Shown here: positions 17,010 to 25,721 of the stretch, piece after piece
Numbering within the stretch: the first letter of the stretch is position 1
Layout of the letters: each line of letters starts with the position of its first letter
Assembly: GCA_034430175.1 (NCBI GenBank)
Contig: DAOUFI010000026.1
Span: 62,001 to 126,000 of the forward strand
Reading direction: 5' to 3'
DNA from: UBA6107 sp034430175
Lineage (GTDB): Bacteria; Chloroflexota; Anaerolineae; Anaerolineales; Anaerolineaceae
Length of the DNA stretch: 64,000 nt
Program-made: the position numbers and the translations under genes
Notes under the pieces: model-generated
Told to the model about the DNA's origin: nothing
Seen by the model: the letters and a program-made list of their open reading frames with translations, nothing else
Database searches by the model: none

Positions 17010-17417
17010 TTACTTTGCGTTATATCCGGGGCCTGTACTGAAAAACGCTGCGTTATTAGCCTTAGCCGGAGTGAGGTCAAAGACCTCTCCAGCAGCCAAT
17101 ACACGTGTGGCAGCCAGATGAACCGGATTGCCATCATGATCGGTGCCATCGTATGATTCAGAAAAGCCGGCAGTTCCCACTGGAGCGGAAAGACGTTCGC
17201 CGCCTTTTGCCTTGTATGCTGAGGGGACTTCGTCCTCAGGGAAGATGGCATTAAATGGACATTGAGACGCGCAGGCACCGCAATCGATGCAGGTATCGGG
17301 GTCAATATAATAACCGGGGTATTTATCTTCTGGTTTACCAGGAACGATGCATTCCACCGGGCAAACAGTTGCGCAGCTACCTTCGCGCATGCATAATTCA
17401 GTAATTACATGAGGCAT
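17010..17417 (-). CDS. Ferredoxin-type two-cluster Fe-S protein
   Basis: The 135-residue protein has eight cysteines in two groups: C9, C15, C19, C23 in LCMREGSCATVCPVEC, and C41, C44, C47, C51 in CIDCGACASQCP. The second is a classical [4Fe-4S] motif; the first has the longer spacing seen in seven- or eight-iron ferredoxins. A C-terminal tail of about 70 residues, rich in Ala and Gly, is unassigned. The ATG at 17417 has AAGGAG seven bases upstream; the in-frame TTG six bases earlier would be too close to it. It follows superoxide dismutase by 20 bases and is probably cotranscribed. The redox partner is unknown. Confidence 0.85.
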   Translation of the reverse strand: MPHVITELCMREGSCATVCPVECIVPGKPEDKYPGYYIDPDTCIDCGACASQCPFNAIFPEDEVPSAYKAKGGERLSAPVGTAGFSESYDGTDHDGNPVHLAATRVLAAGEVFDLTPAKANNAAFFSTGPGYNAK

Positions 17418-17437
17418 CTTCAAACTCCTTTGTTTTG

Positions 17438-18052
17438 TTATTTCAAGGCATCCGAATAACGTTTCTCGGCTTCAGACCAATCGACCAATGCCCACCAGGC
17501 AGAAAGGTAATCTGCTCTGCGGTTTTGATAATTCAAGTAATATGCATGCTCCCAAACATCAACTACCAGGATGGGTTTCAAACCGTCAGTTAATGGGCAG
17601 TCCTGATTCGCTGTGGAATGGATGGTCAGTTTTTTCTCAGGGTTTAAACTAAGCCAGGCGTAGCCGCTGCCAAACCGCGTCAACCCAGCCTTCTCAAATT
17701 CTGCTTTAAACAGGTCATAGCTTCCAAATGTTTGTTCAATGGCTTCCAAGAGGAAGGAACCCGGCTTCTCTTCTTTTCCAGGGCGCATTGCCGCCCAGTA
17801 GAGATTATGGTTGTAGACACCACCGCCGTTATTTTTTACAGCAGTCCGTATCTGTTCTGGAACCTTGTTCAACTCAATCAGGATCTTTTCTAGAGGCGAT
17901 GCAGCCAAATCCGGGTAATTTTCTAGGGCTGTGTTCAGATTCTTCAAATAGGTGGCGTGATGTTTGTCGTGGTGGATTTCCACCGTCCGAGCATCGATCA
18001 CGGGCTCAAGGGCGTTGAATGAATATTTCAAAGGTGGTAATTCAAAAGCCAT
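17438..18052 (-). CDS. sodA: Superoxide dismutase, Mn/Fe type
   Basis: The 204-residue protein dismutes superoxide to oxygen and hydrogen peroxide. Metal ligands are visible: His in IHHDKHHATYL near residue 27, His in GVYNHNLYW near 79, and Asp and His in DVWEHAYYLNY near 165. The outer-sphere region reads STANQDCPL, the Gln position typical of the manganese subgroup, so Mn or mixed use is more likely than strict Fe. GGAGG precedes the ATG, and a consensus promoter lies upstream. The downstream ferredoxin is probably on the same transcript. Presence suggests exposure to oxygen in an otherwise possibly anaerobic lineage. Confidence 0.93.
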   Translation of the reverse strand: MAFELPPLKYSFNALEPVIDARTVEIHHDKHHATYLKNLNTALENYPDLAASPLEKILIELNKVPEQIRTAVKNNGGGVYNHNLYWAAMRPGKEEKPGSFLLEAIEQTFGSYDLFKAEFEKAGLTRFGSGYAWLSLNPEKKLTIHSTANQDCPLTDGLKPILVVDVWEHAYYLNYQNRRADYLSAWWALVDWSEAEKRYSDALK

Positions 18053-18097
18053 AAATTCCTCCTTGAATCTGAAAATTAAATGTTAATGTACAATAAA

Positions 18098-18126
18098 ATT
18101 CTAGCCAGTGTATATCGCTTTGTCAA
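18098..18126 (-). promoter_or_regulatory. Promoter of sodA-ferredoxin
   Basis: On the reverse strand TTGACA (18121-18126), a 17-base spacer and TAGAAT (18098-18103) form a near-consensus sigma-70-type promoter 45 bases before the sodA start. Confidence 0.75.
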
Positions 18127-18173
18127 GCTAAATCGACTAATCATATTCAAATTGTAGAATTAAAAGAACATTC

Positions 18174-19094
18174 ATGACTTGGAATAAGCAGACTCTCCCT
18201 TATTTTATAATTTTCATTGGGCTCATGGCGGTTTCATCGGCATCGGTATTCATCCGATTTGCTCAAAAGGATGTCCCGTCACTCGTGATCGCAGCGTATC
18301 GATTAACCCTAGCCACACTCATCCTGTTTCCATTTTGCCTTAAAGGATTTATCAAAGAAATCTTCCACACGACCTGGAAACAGAAAACCGCATTGATGAT
18401 GTCTGGGTTCTTCCTGGCGTTGCATTTTGGCACCTGGATTACATCACTTGAATACACTAGAGTAGCAAGCTCAGTGGTGCTGGTGGCGACCACACCGTTA
18501 TGGGTGGCCATCCTTTCACCATTTTTGTTAAAAGAACGATTAGATCGATGGACAGCGGTAGGGTTGGTAGTGGCCTTGATCGGAACGGTCATAGTTGCGA
18601 TCAGCGGTAATTGCCAGATCAATTTAACAGGATTGAAATGCAACCAGGAGGGATTTCAAACTAGAGATTTGATCGGGGACGGGTTGGCTTTGGCTGGAGC
18701 ATTGTTCGCAAGCGGATACATGATTATTGGCAGAAAAGTACAGCAGGGACTCTCTTTTTCGAGCTATATTTTCTCTGTTTATGGAAGCGCGGCGATCGTA
18801 TTAATCATTCTTGTTCTAGCTTCAAGAGAAGCGCTGGTGGGATATCGAGAAATTTCCTACATTTGGATGGCTGCGTTGGCAATAATCCCGCAATTAATCG
18901 GGCATTCCAGCTTCAATTGGGCGCTCAAATCACTTCCGGCGGCTTACGTGGCAATAACGTTATTAGGTGAGCCTGTGGGGACAGTGATATTAAGTATGGT
19001 ATTCCTAAAGGAGATTCCAACTGTCATGGAGGTCGCCGGAGGAGTGTTCATTCTTTTAGGAATATTACTGGCGAGTAGGTTAAAGAGAAAATAA
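18174..19094 (+). CDS. EamA/DMT-superfamily transporter
   Basis: The 306-residue protein is an integral membrane carrier with about ten hydrophobic helices in two EamA repeats (roughly residues 10-140 and 165-300). Repeat hallmarks are VAAYRLTLATLIL-like and LKSLPAAYVAITLLGEPVG near residue 250. Family members export amino acids, nucleotides or other metabolites; the substrate cannot be told. The gene is alone, divergent from sodA and convergent with malQ. A TAGAAT at 18155-18160, preceded at 16 bases by TCGACT, lies 13 bases before the ATG, so the leader would be very short. Confidence 0.85.
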   Translation: MTWNKQTLPYFIIFIGLMAVSSASVFIRFAQKDVPSLVIAAYRLTLATLILFPFCLKGFIKEIFHTTWKQKTALMMSGFFLALHFGTWITSLEYTRVASSVVLVATTPLWVAILSPFLLKERLDRWTAVGLVVALIGTVIVAISGNCQINLTGLKCNQEGFQTRDLIGDGLALAGALFASGYMIIGRKVQQGLSFSSYIFSVYGSAAIVLIILVLASREALVGYREISYIWMAALAIIPQLIGHSSFNWALKSLPAAYVAITLLGEPVGTVILSMVFLKEIPTVMEVAGGVFILLGILLASRLKRK

Positions 19095-19103
19095 GTGAAC
19101 AAA

Positions 19104-19137
19104 AAGACACCCCAGTTATTGTAAGCAGGGGTGTCTT
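19104..19137 (-). terminator. Terminator of malQ, facing the EamA gene
   Basis: Ten-base perfect inverted repeat AAGACACCCC / GGGGTGTCTT with a 14-base loop between two converging genes. On the reverse strand it is followed by TTTTTG, so it best serves malQ. Confidence 0.7.
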
Positions 19138-19144
19138 GTCAGGA

Positions 19145-20638
19145 TCAGTCACGCAGATAAAGCTGGTTTTGTTCTCTCAGGCGATCAATCAATCCCTGGT
19201 TCAATTGATTTGGTAACAACCGCCATCCCCAGTTACCTGAAGGTCGGCCGGGATAATTCATTCGAGCGTTGCTGTCGAGGCTGAGCAGATCCTGCATGGG
19301 GCAGAGGCTGAAAATGGCAACGGAACTCCATACAGCGCGGATCATGTCCCAGGAAATGTCATCACCTGAACGAGCCAGGTAGCGGCGGCAAAAATCTCGT
19401 TCTTTCTCGGTGGAACTGTTGCGATACCATCCAAGCGCAGTGTCATTGTCATGCGTACCAGTGTATGCAATGCAATTCTGTGGATAATTGTGCGGCAGGA
19501 AGGGATCTGTCGCATCAGCGGAGAACGCGAACTGGAAGATCTTCATACCAGGCAGGTTGAAGGCATCGCGGAGTTCAAGGACGTCTGGTGTCATCACACC
19601 CAGATCTTCGGCGATGATTGGTAAATCGGGGAGAGCCGCCTGAATGGCTTTGAAGAACGCTTTCCCGGGTCCCTTTACCCAACGACCAATTTCAGCCGTG
19701 GGTTTGCCATACGGGATTTCCCAATAGCCAGCGAATCCTCTAAAGTGATCAAGGCGAATGATATCAACAACCTTCAGCACAGCTTCGAATCGTTTGATCC
19801 ACCAGGAATAGCCTTCAGATTTATGGGCATCCCAGCGATAAAGGGGGTTCCCCCAAAGCTGGCCAGTAGGAGAGAAATAATCGGGTGGCACACCGGCGAC
19901 AACAGTTGGTTTGCCGGACTCATCCAGGAAAAAAAGTTCAGGATGTGACCAGGCATCGGCGCTATCGTAGGCAACAAAAATGGGAATGTCGCCAATGATG
20001 CGGATATCTTTGGAATGCGCGTAGGATATTACCTTCGACCATTGATCAAAGAAGAGGAACTGACGAAATTTGTGTTTTTCGACGGAAGTTTTGTTTTGCT
20101 TGATGAACGCGGAAATGGCTTTCACGTCGCGGGTTCGTAATTCCACAGGCCAGTTATCCCAAGAAATTCCACCTTGTGATTCCTTGATGGCCATGAATAA
20201 AGCAAAATCATCCAACCAGGTGTTATTTTCTTTACAAAAAGCGTTGTAAGCTTTGGTCAACCTGGAATTGTCGACGCTAGTGAAATGTTCGTAAGCACGA
20301 TCAAGTAAAGTTAATTTCCAGGTGATCACAGGACCAAAATCAACATGATCTTGCGGAAAATCCGGTCGATCGGCCAGATCAGCGCGGGTGAGTAGATCGT
20401 TTTCCAGGAGGAGCGCCGGACTGACCAAGAATGGATTTCCAGCGTAAGCGGAAAAACATTGGTAGGGTGAGTCGCCATACCCGGTTGGACCAAGCGGAAG
20501 AACCTGCCAAAGGTGACATTTGGCCTCAGCAAGGAAATCGATAAAGCGATAGATTTCAGGCCCAAGATCACCGATTCCATCTGGACCGGGCAGACTGGTC
20601 GGGTGAAGCAAGACTCCTGAAGCTCTTTTAGTGAACAT
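19145..20638 (-). CDS. malQ: 4-alpha-glucanotransferase (amylomaltase)
   Basis: The 497-residue GH77 enzyme moves alpha-1,4-glucan segments between acceptors and releases glucose. Family signatures: RASGVLLHPTSLPG at the N-terminus, FDQWSKVISYAHSKDIRIIGD near residue 205 (shown here only in part), IRLDHFRGFAGYWEIP with the nucleophile Asp near 297, IIAEDLG with the acid/base Glu near 345, and YTGTHDNDT near 398. Length is normal for bacterial MalQ. It follows glgA by 21 bases in the same direction, and together they serve glycogen or maltodextrin metabolism. Confidence 0.95.
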   Translation of the reverse strand: MFTKRASGVLLHPTSLPGPDGIGDLGPEIYRFIDFLAEAKCHLWQVLPLGPTGYGDSPYQCFSAYAGNPFLVSPALLLENDLLTRADLADRPDFPQDHVDFGPVITWKLTLLDRAYEHFTSVDNSRLTKAYNAFCKENNTWLDDFALFMAIKESQGGISWDNWPVELRTRDVKAISAFIKQNKTSVEKHKFRQFLFFDQWSKVISYAHSKDIRIIGDIPIFVAYDSADAWSHPELFFLDESGKPTVVAGVPPDYFSPTGQLWGNPLYRWDAHKSEGYSWWIKRFEAVLKVVDIIRLDHFRGFAGYWEIPYGKPTAEIGRWVKGPGKAFFKAIQAALPDLPIIAEDLGVMTPDVLELRDAFNLPGMKIFQFAFSADATDPFLPHNYPQNCIAYTGTHDNDTALGWYRNSSTEKERDFCRRYLARSGDDISWDMIRAVWSSVAIFSLCPMQDLLSLDSNARMNYPGRPSGNWGWRLLPNQLNQGLIDRLREQNQLYLRD

Positions 20639-20659
20639 GGTTCCTCCTGAGATCGATGA

Positions 20660-22123
20660 TCAAACCATCAATCGTTTGTATAAAGCAAGATATTTGCGGG
20701 CTGGCTTTTGCCATGAAAAATCGGAATTCATGCCATTCTCCTGCATTATCTCCCAGGCCATTTTATCTTTAAAGACTTCAAAAGCGCTATGAATCCGCTC
20801 TGCAAAAATCTTCTCATCCGGTGAATCTACAAGAAAACCGGATGCTTTTTGCGAATCCACTGAAAAATCAACGATGGTGTCTTTTAATCCACCCGTCGCA
20901 GAGGCAATTGGGATGCAACCATAATGCATGGCAATCATCTGAGCCAGACCACAGGGTTCGTAACGGGAAGGCATTAGCAACATATCCGCAGAAGCGTAGA
21001 TTCGCCGTGAGAGAGGTAGGTTCATTTCTTCTCTGAAGCTTACTTTTCCTGAAAAATCAGCATACAGTTTAAGCATGTCCGATTCAAGGCTCTTATCGTC
21101 CCCGTAAGCCAGGACGACAAGCTGCCAATCGAATGGTGCAAGTTCCTTCATCGCGCCAATGACGATATCAAATCCTTTTTGGCGATCCAACCTGCCAATG
21201 AGCGCAAGAAGAGGAGTTTTAGGAGTAATGGCAAGACCGAGTTCTTTTTGAAGCGCAGCTTTATTGATGGCTCGTCTTGCTAACGTGGTGAATTCATATC
21301 TTTCGGTAATTTCTGGATCTTTGGAGGGATCCCAAAGCGTGTAATCGATCCCATTGACGATTCCAGTGATCTTTTTCGATTTTGTCTTTAGGAAATCTTG
21401 CAGATCACAGCCAAAACCTGGTGTGAGAATCTCACGCGCATACCCAGAAGAGACTGGGACGATACTATCAGCGCTGTTCATCCCCATTGGGAGGGGCAGG
21501 GTACGGGACCAGACAGGCATATTTTTGTTTGTGGCAGGGGATATCAAGAACTTCTTGAGCGCGTTCTCGGAACCCGCTCCCATGAACGGGAGGTTGTGAA
21601 TTGTCAACATCGAGCGGACGTTCTTGAGCAAGGCATTCGATTTTGAAAGCGCTTTCAATTGGTGAATTGCAACCCCGGTGTGCCAGTCATGAGCATGAAG
21701 CAAATCGATCGGCCATTTCAACGCAACCGGGAGATATAAACAAGCCACAGAGAAGAAAACGAAGCGCTCACATAAGATTTCAGGCACATTGACATAGACG
21801 GCTTCCTGAGCGTGAATTGGTTCGCCGCCAATGAGGTAGACTGTCAGCCCATTGACCTCGGTCGATGAGACATCTACCTTTACAGGACCGTCCGATGAAG
21901 GGATGGAATAGCTCAAGAGATGCTTGATCGGGTATTTTGGATTAATTGAAGCATAGTGAGGGATGGCCAGGCGGATATCCAAATGCGAGTCGGCATCCCT
22001 CAGCGCAAATGGTAAAGAGCCGGCGACGTCGCCAAGACCGCCCTTTTTGATCAAAGGATCAGCTTCAGCGGCGATGAAGAGAACATTCATCTTACGGGAA
22101 GAATCAGATTTCGCGGTTTTCAC
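20660..22123 (-). CDS. glgA: Glycogen (starch) synthase, ADP-glucose type
   Basis: The 487-residue GT5 enzyme elongates alpha-1,4-glucan from nucleotide-glucose. Motifs: VLFIAAEADPLIKKGGLGDV near the N-terminus with the KxGGL sugar-nucleotide site, LLHAHDWHTG near residue 150, IGRLDRQKGFD near 310, and PSRYEPCGLAQMIAMHYG near 395 with the conserved Glu. The start is GTG 22123, seven bases after the previous stop; an ATG at 22090 (Met 12) is an alternative that matches family starts better but has a weak ribosome site. It sits between the amidohydrolase-CYTH gene and malQ in one run. Glycogen branching and ADP-glucose enzymes are not in this window. Confidence 0.92.
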   Translation of the reverse strand: MKTAKSDSSRKMNVLFIAAEADPLIKKGGLGDVAGSLPFALRDADSHLDIRLAIPHYASINPKYPIKHLLSYSIPSSDGPVKVDVSSTEVNGLTVYLIGGEPIHAQEAVYVNVPEILCERFVFFSVACLYLPVALKWPIDLLHAHDWHTGVAIHQLKALSKSNALLKNVRSMLTIHNLPFMGAGSENALKKFLISPATNKNMPVWSRTLPLPMGMNSADSIVPVSSGYAREILTPGFGCDLQDFLKTKSKKITGIVNGIDYTLWDPSKDPEITERYEFTTLARRAINKAALQKELGLAITPKTPLLALIGRLDRQKGFDIVIGAMKELAPFDWQLVVLAYGDDKSLESDMLKLYADFSGKVSFREEMNLPLSRRIYASADMLLMPSRYEPCGLAQMIAMHYGCIPIASATGGLKDTIVDFSVDSQKASGFLVDSPDEKIFAERIHSAFEVFKDKMAWEIMQENGMNSDFSWQKPARKYLALYKRLMV

Positions 22124-22129
22124 GATATC

Positions 22130-24100
22130 TTAATGCACCATCTCGATATAGTCTTCAAATGTTGTTTCTTCGAGATCAGCTCCAAGAAGCTGCAGTAATC
22201 GCGTGACAAGTTGCGCCTTGTTCTCAGCGTCCTGACGGCTCCAGGTTCGACTCTTGATCTCGAGAAAAGCTCCGATCTCGGGACGAACGATTCGGTCGAG
22301 ATTGATGAAGAATTCAGTATTCTCAAATTTCACCAGGAAACGCAGGCGATCCTTTTCGATCTCTTTCTCAAGATTGGGTTTAAAGTATTCGCGGTAGAAG
22401 CGCAAACTCTGTGTAGCCGGAGCCAGGTAGCGGCTACGGGAGAGTAACACTTCTTGACCGAATTGTCCTTCGCTGGATGGGCCAATGAGGGTCAAACGTG
22501 ACCTCACATTTTCAACCTTGCCTGTATCATTGATGAAGTCATCCTCGCGATAGCGCAAGATTCCTTGATCCATATCAGTGAAGAAGAAGTAAACATCATA
22601 TTCTTTGTAATGACGTGTACGTTGAATACTAAAATCCGGACCTTTTAATTTTGTTTCGATCTCATCCAAATCTTTGACTCGGACCTTGGTTTGTATCTCA
22701 AAGCTTTCTTCTTCGCTCGTACCACCGATGGCGACCAATTTGGATAGAACGGACGATTCACGCGCGATCAGGAAGGTGTCAATTTTATTGGCATATTCCT
22801 GGCTGGATTTGAGGATTTCAGCTTCATCGATACCTGGCAGTTTTTGGGCTTGCATCAACCATTTGCCGTTTACCATCACATCAGTCACATCCGATGCCTT
22901 CGAAGCGTAAACGATCTGAGCATAGGTACCGTTTGGATCGTGATGGAATTTAGGTGAATTGTGCAGTGGGTGGATATCGAGCAGGATCAGGTCAGCGCGT
23001 TTGCCGGGTTCGAGAGAACCGGTGATGTCTTCGATATGGAGAGCGGCAGCTCCCATGCGTGTGGCCATCAGGAGAGTTTCGCGTGCCGGTAAGACAGTCG
23101 GGTCACCGCTGGTACCTTTTTGCAGGAAGGATGTCAGACGGAGTTCTTCGAACATGTCGAGATCGTTGTTTGAGGCTGTGCCATCCGTGCCGATTCCGAC
23201 GTTTACACCCAGGTCAAGCATCTTCTTGATTGGCGCAACGCCGGAGGCCAATTTTAAGTTTGATGAGGGATTATGAGCAACACCGGTATTGTAGTGCTTT
23301 AAGGTGTGGATTTCTCCCTCATCAATATGAACACAGTGCGCAGCGATTACTTTGGCCTCAAAAAGTCCCTGCTTCTTGACGTATGGGACAACTGGCATGC
23401 CCTGATCATTGCGCATGTTCTCGACTTCGATGGCCGTTTCAGAAATATGCGTGTGGAGAGGAACATCGAATTCAACAGCAAGCGCTGTGGCAGCCTGAAG
23501 GATCTCAGGCGGGCAGGTATAGGGAGCGTGTGGAGCGATTGATGGAACGATTAACTCGTGCCCCTTCCATCGTGAGATAAAATCGCGGGCCATGCCAAGA
23601 GACTCTTCGAAAAACTTGGCGTCAGGGGTGGGAAATTTCATTACGCTTTGTGAAAGAACGGCACGCATCCCGATCTCTGCGGTAGCTTTGGCGATATCTT
23701 CTTCAAAGTAGTACATATCGTTAAATGTCGTTACGCCTGAGCGAATCATTTCCGCGCAAGCAAGCTGTGTGCCAAGACGAACAAAATCGGGAGACACGAA
23801 CTCGCGCTCAACCGGCATCATATAGCCCATCAGCCAGACATCGAGGCGCAAATCATCAGCAAGACCTCGCAGCAGGGTCATCGGCACATGTGTATGCGCG
23901 TTGACCAGACCCGGCATCAATACCTTACTGGCACAATCAATTTTCTCAGACGCTGAAAAGGACTGTAATATCTCCGCCTCAGTACCAACAGCGACAATGG
24001 ACGACCCTTTTATCGCAATAGCACCTGGATCGAAATGATTAAACTCATGATCCATTGTCAGAACATTCGCGTTGAAGAGGAGCAGATCAACTGATTCCAT
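22130..24100 (-). CDS. MTA/SAH deaminase-like amidohydrolase fused to a CYTH domain
   Basis: The 656-residue protein joins two domains. Residues 1 to about 445 are a metal-dependent amidohydrolase of the MtaD/TrzA group: NAHTHVPMTLLRG near 66, HTHISET near 215, AAHCVH near 252 and GTDGTASNN near 303 supply the metal ligands. This group deaminates methylthioadenosine or S-adenosylhomocysteine. Residues about 450-655 look like a CYTH (CyaB/thiamine triphosphatase) tunnel domain: EIQTKVRV where ExExK is usual, GILRYRED, FLVKFENTEFFINLD and GAFLEIKSR. The frame is continuous, with no stop or shift at the junction. It lies 11 bases after cinA and 6 before glgA. The joint substrate is unknown. Confidence 0.82.
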   Translation of the reverse strand: MESVDLLLFNANVLTMDHEFNHFDPGAIAIKGSSIVAVGTEAEILQSFSASEKIDCASKVLMPGLVNAHTHVPMTLLRGLADDLRLDVWLMGYMMPVEREFVSPDFVRLGTQLACAEMIRSGVTTFNDMYYFEEDIAKATAEIGMRAVLSQSVMKFPTPDAKFFEESLGMARDFISRWKGHELIVPSIAPHAPYTCPPEILQAATALAVEFDVPLHTHISETAIEVENMRNDQGMPVVPYVKKQGLFEAKVIAAHCVHIDEGEIHTLKHYNTGVAHNPSSNLKLASGVAPIKKMLDLGVNVGIGTDGTASNNDLDMFEELRLTSFLQKGTSGDPTVLPARETLLMATRMGAAALHIEDITGSLEPGKRADLILLDIHPLHNSPKFHHDPNGTYAQIVYASKASDVTDVMVNGKWLMQAQKLPGIDEAEILKSSQEYANKIDTFLIARESSVLSKLVAIGGTSEEESFEIQTKVRVKDLDEIETKLKGPDFSIQRTRHYKEYDVYFFFTDMDQGILRYREDDFINDTGKVENVRSRLTLIGPSSEGQFGQEVLLSRSRYLAPATQSLRFYREYFKPNLEKEIEKDRLRFLVKFENTEFFINLDRIVRPEIGAFLEIKSRTWSRQDAENKAQLVTRLLQLLGADLEETTFEDYIEMVH

Positions 24101-24111
24101 GAGAACCCTTT

Positions 24112-25248
24112 CTAGTGATTGAATGAAATGAAATACCGGCGGAGAATGTCCATCGCGCGGTTAGCTGCCCAGGTTTTGCCTTGTGCCTGGGGACCATTAT
24201 AAATCATCGAGTCTGAAACCCTGAATTTGCCATCCAGAAGCGCATATTCCAGAGTGCTGCCTTTCTCTGACTCGAAGTAATTACAAGCAAAGATAACTCG
24301 CGAAACTGCCCCCGAAAGAATGTGAGCATCCAATGTTATTCGGTCTGATTTAGGTTCGACAATAATCTCACTAAGCTGCTGAAAAGACTGAAGGAATTGA
24401 TCTGCCAGACCAAAAGTTTGGATCTTCAAATGCTTCCTACTCGATTTAACCAAACCCAGTACGCTTTCAGATAAGGTTTGATCATCATAGCCAAAAACAT
24501 CTTTTGGAAAAATCGAAACGATTTGATCCTCAATGGTGCGGATCATTTCTTCGGCAGCAGGTAGGTCATTGGCTTTGGCGGTGATCCGAATATCGACGAT
24601 GCCAGGGTGCGCCAAAAGACCAACCGTGGGGTTAGACATACGTTCAAATTCACTGATCGGCTGATCCACGGCGCTCTCGCCAATTCCAGATAGGTGAATA
24701 ACTCGTACTTTTATTATTCCGTGGAGATTAAAATGTTCTTTAAGCATTGGAAAAACTGCTTCGCGAACGAGAAATTCCATTTCCTTGGGAACACCAGGAA
24801 GGCAGAACAGGAAATGATTGGATTTCTCTATATAGAATGCTGGAGCTGTTCCGACAGGATTGGGAATGACAATGGCGCAGGTGGGTAGGTAGGCTTGCCG
24901 TTTGTTGTTTTCTGTAGGTGTAATGCCACGGCTTAAGAATCGCTCTTCAATGACCGACCACAACTCTGGGTGATAGTCACAGGTGGTGCCAAATGCCAGC
25001 GCAGCCGCGTCGCGGGTGGGGTCATCCACGGTAGGACCAAGACCGCCAGTAGTGATCACAATATCTGCACGGTTAAAGGCCTCCTGAATGGCATCGGCAA
25101 TCCAGGAAGCGTTGTCACCGATGCTGGTGATACGGAACAGGTCAACTCCAATATCCCTTAGTTGTCTTGCAAGGAATCGCGAATTGGTATCCTGGATCTC
25201 TCCAAGCAATAACTCGGTACCTATGGCAATCAGTTCGGCTGAGGGCAT
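24112..25248 (-). CDS. cinA: CinA-family protein with degenerate C-terminal domain
   Basis: The 378-residue protein has an intact N-terminal MoaB/MogA-like (COG1058) domain: AELIAIGTELLLGEIQDTNS at the start, TTGGLGPTVDD near residue 75 and FCLPGVPKEMEFL near 155. A KH-like middle follows. The C-terminal part aligns in length with the nicotinamide-nucleotide amidase (PncC) domain, but the usual AES(C)TGG catalytic segment is replaced by FGLADQFLQSF and the TGIAGP segment is absent, so that activity is probably lost. CinA N-domains hydrolyse ADP-ribose-type pyrophosphates. The ATG at 25248 fits the family start; 25305 is only an open extension. First gene of the cinA-amidohydrolase-glgA-malQ run. 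Confidence 0.85.
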   Translation of the reverse strand: MPSAELIAIGTELLLGEIQDTNSRFLARQLRDIGVDLFRITSIGDNASWIADAIQEAFNRADIVITTGGLGPTVDDPTRDAAALAFGTTCDYHPELWSVIEERFLSRGITPTENNKRQAYLPTCAIVIPNPVGTAPAFYIEKSNHFLFCLPGVPKEMEFLVREAVFPMLKEHFNLHGIIKVRVIHLSGIGESAVDQPISEFERMSNPTVGLLAHPGIVDIRITAKANDLPAAEEMIRTIEDQIVSIFPKDVFGYDDQTLSESVLGLVKSSRKHLKIQTFGLADQFLQSFQQLSEIIVEPKSDRITLDAHILSGAVSRVIFACNYFESEKGSTLEYALLDGKFRVSDSMIYNGPQAQGKTWAANRAMDILRRYFISFNH

Positions 25249-25288
25249 TCTTTTCCAGTAGGATAAATTCGAAAGTTCTTGATGGTTT

Positions 25289-25316
25289 AGTTTAACATGA
25301 AACAAGAAAAAGGCAA
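25289..25316 (-). promoter_or_regulatory. Possible promoter of the cinA run
   Basis: Reverse strand TTGCCT (25311-25316), 16-base spacer, TAAACT (25289-25294), about 40 bases before the cinA ATG. A moderate match in the right place. Confidence 0.45.
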
Positions 25317-25346
25317 GATGGAGTAGAATCGGAGTGAGAGAATTAT

Positions 25347-25721
25347 ATGAGCGAAATAAAAACTCATTACGGAAAGCAAGAAATCGGTACTTGGGGAGAA
25401 GCTGAAGCAGAAAAGTATTTCACAAAACTGGGTTTGAAACTCATCCAGAAAAACTATCGAACGAGGTTTGGTGAGATCGATTTAATCATGCAAGATGGTG
25501 ATGAATATGTATTTGTTGAGGTCAAGACAAGAACGACCCCCTCTTTTGGATTTCCCGAAGAAGCAGTGAATGATGAAAAGATAGATCATCTTACTGAAGC
25601 CGCAGAAAAGTATCTTGAAACCCATCCAGAGATAGAAGAATGGCGTATGGATGTTCTGGCGATCATTGGCAAGCCCGGTATGACAAATCCACAAATTGAG
25701 TGGTACAAAAATGTCGAATGA
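25347..25721 (+). CDS. yraN: YraN/UPF0102 family putative endonuclease
   Basis: The 124-residue protein is a small member of the PD-(D/E)XK-fold family UPF0102. The core reads GEAEAEKYFTKLGLKLIQKN, then FGEIDLIMQDGDEYVFVEVK with Glu-Asp and Glu-Val-Lys in the nuclease positions, and AAEKYLE near residue 88. Biological role is unsettled in the family; a nuclease is assumed from the fold. It is divergent from cinA and overlaps miaA by eleven bases, so yraN-miaA-acyl-CoA ligase form one run. Confidence 0.88.
   Translation: MSEIKTHYGKQEIGTWGEAEAEKYFTKLGLKLIQKNYRTRFGEIDLIMQDGDEYVFVEVKTRTTPSFGFPEEAVNDEKIDHLTEAAEKYLETHPEIEEWRMDVLAIIGKPGMTNPQIEWYKNVE

Noticed and set aside
22130..24100. Two separate genes joined by an assembly error (amidohydrolase and CYTH)
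   Set aside because: The frame is continuous, there is no start codon with ribosome site at the junction that I could support, and composition does not change there.
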